The position numbers and the translations under genes were made by a program. From Brenneria populi (GTDB taxonomy: Bacteria; Pseudomonadota; Gammaproteobacteria; Enterobacterales; Enterobacteriaceae): a DNA stretch of 64,000 nucleotides. Every line of letters begins with the position of its first letter. Position 1 is the first letter of the stretch. The notes below the pieces were generated by a model, which had not been told where the DNA came from, searched no databases, and saw only the letters and a program-made list of their open reading frames with translations. Positions 63,830 to 64,000 of the stretch are shown piece after piece. The DNA lies in NCBI RefSeq assembly GCF_036016195.1, contig NZ_JAYWTM010000017.1, positions 124,001-188,000 of the forward strand. Direction: 5' to 3'.

Positions 63830-63845
63830 AGCGAAACGTTTCGCT
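63830..63845. promoter_or_regulatory. RbsR-type operator before rbsD
   Basis: AGCGAAACGTTTCGCT, a perfect 16-bp palindrome 12 nt before the rbsD start codon, as expected for the ribose repressor RbsR. Confidence 0.75.
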
Positions 63846-63857
63846 ATGGAGTGGAAA

Positions 63858-64000
63858 ATGAAAAAAGGCGTATTGCTGAATGCTGATATTTCTTCCGTGA
63901 TTTCCCGTTTGGGCCATACCGATCGGGTTGTTATCTGCGATGCGGGCCTGCCGATTCCCGATACGACCATCCGGATTGATCTGGCGTTGACGCGCAATGT
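63858..64000 (+). CDS. rbsD: D-ribose pyranase RbsD (partial, runs off the right edge)
   Basis: The first 47 codons: MKKGVLLNADISSVISRLGH, then TDRVVICDAGLPIP, very close to E. coli RbsD (139 residues). Catalytic His20 is present. The enzyme interconverts the pyranose and furanose forms of ribose during uptake and opens the rbsDACBKR operon. GGAG lies just upstream of the ATG. The rest lies outside the window. Confidence 0.96.
   Translation, partial: MKKGVLLNADISSVISRLGHTDRVVICDAGLPIPDTTIRIDLALTRN

Overview
The window is a chromosomal segment of an enterobacterium (order Enterobacterales) around the replication origin. The backbone order is that of Escherichia coli: rpmH-rnpA-yidD-yidC-mnmE on the left; adeP/yieH, pstSCAB-phoU, glmUS, atpIBEFHAGDC, rsmG-mnmG, oriC, mioC-asnC-asnA-viaA-ravA, kup and the start of rbsD on the right. 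Protein sequences such as AdeP, AtpC, AtpE, PstA and GlmU are close to their E. coli counterparts. An ACC deaminase, a LOG-type enzyme and intergenic repeats of the kind I associate with Pectobacteriaceae and Yersiniaceae suggest a plant-associated relative such as Brenneria, Dickeya or Pectobacterium. The genus is an inference. No rRNA, tRNA, CRISPR array or intact insertion sequence was seen.

Layout. 1-4398: the dnaA-rpmH intergenic region, then rpmH-rnpA-yidD-yidC and mnmE. 4399-16964: a variable region. It begins with a decayed second copy of the mnmE 3' end, then a Nudix/LOG gene pair. Next is an anaerobic fumarate module: apbE and a three-domain soluble fumarate reductase, divergent from a dicarboxylate transporter and a class I fumarase, with a perfect FNR box between them. 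The qorB/HxlR pair follows, then an ohr gene broken by a perfect 32-bp tandem duplication, and an AcpT-like phosphopantetheinyl transferase without its usual catalytic residues. 17026-19328: adeP and yieH. 19340-33553: a second variable region with an amino-acid ABC transporter lacking its ATPase, an Lrp-type regulator, acdS and an AcdR-like regulator, a DMT exporter, a LysR regulator and a peptide-import operon that includes an M20 peptidase. 34181-60719: conserved backbone including oriC. 60840-64000: qseBC and ygiW placed between kup and rbsD, which are neighbours in E. coli.

How it works together. The fumarate module can be read as a route from imported dicarboxylate (malate or similar) through fumarase to fumarate, then to succinate using NADH in the cytoplasm, with ApbE attaching FMN to the reductase and the transporter possibly exporting succinate. 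FNR would switch at least the transporter-fumarase half on without oxygen. acdS with its regulator degrades the plant ethylene precursor ACC. The peptide operon imports peptides and probably hydrolyses them inside the cell. The pst operon carries two Pho boxes for phosphate starvation control.

Non-coding structure worth attention: five consecutive perfect stem-loops at 33625-33773 followed by a T run; three copies of an interspersed element made of a conserved box plus a hairpin of unrelated sequence (26598, 60742, 63626); a 136-bp MITE-like repeat at 62959; and a perfect inverted repeat upstream of acdS.
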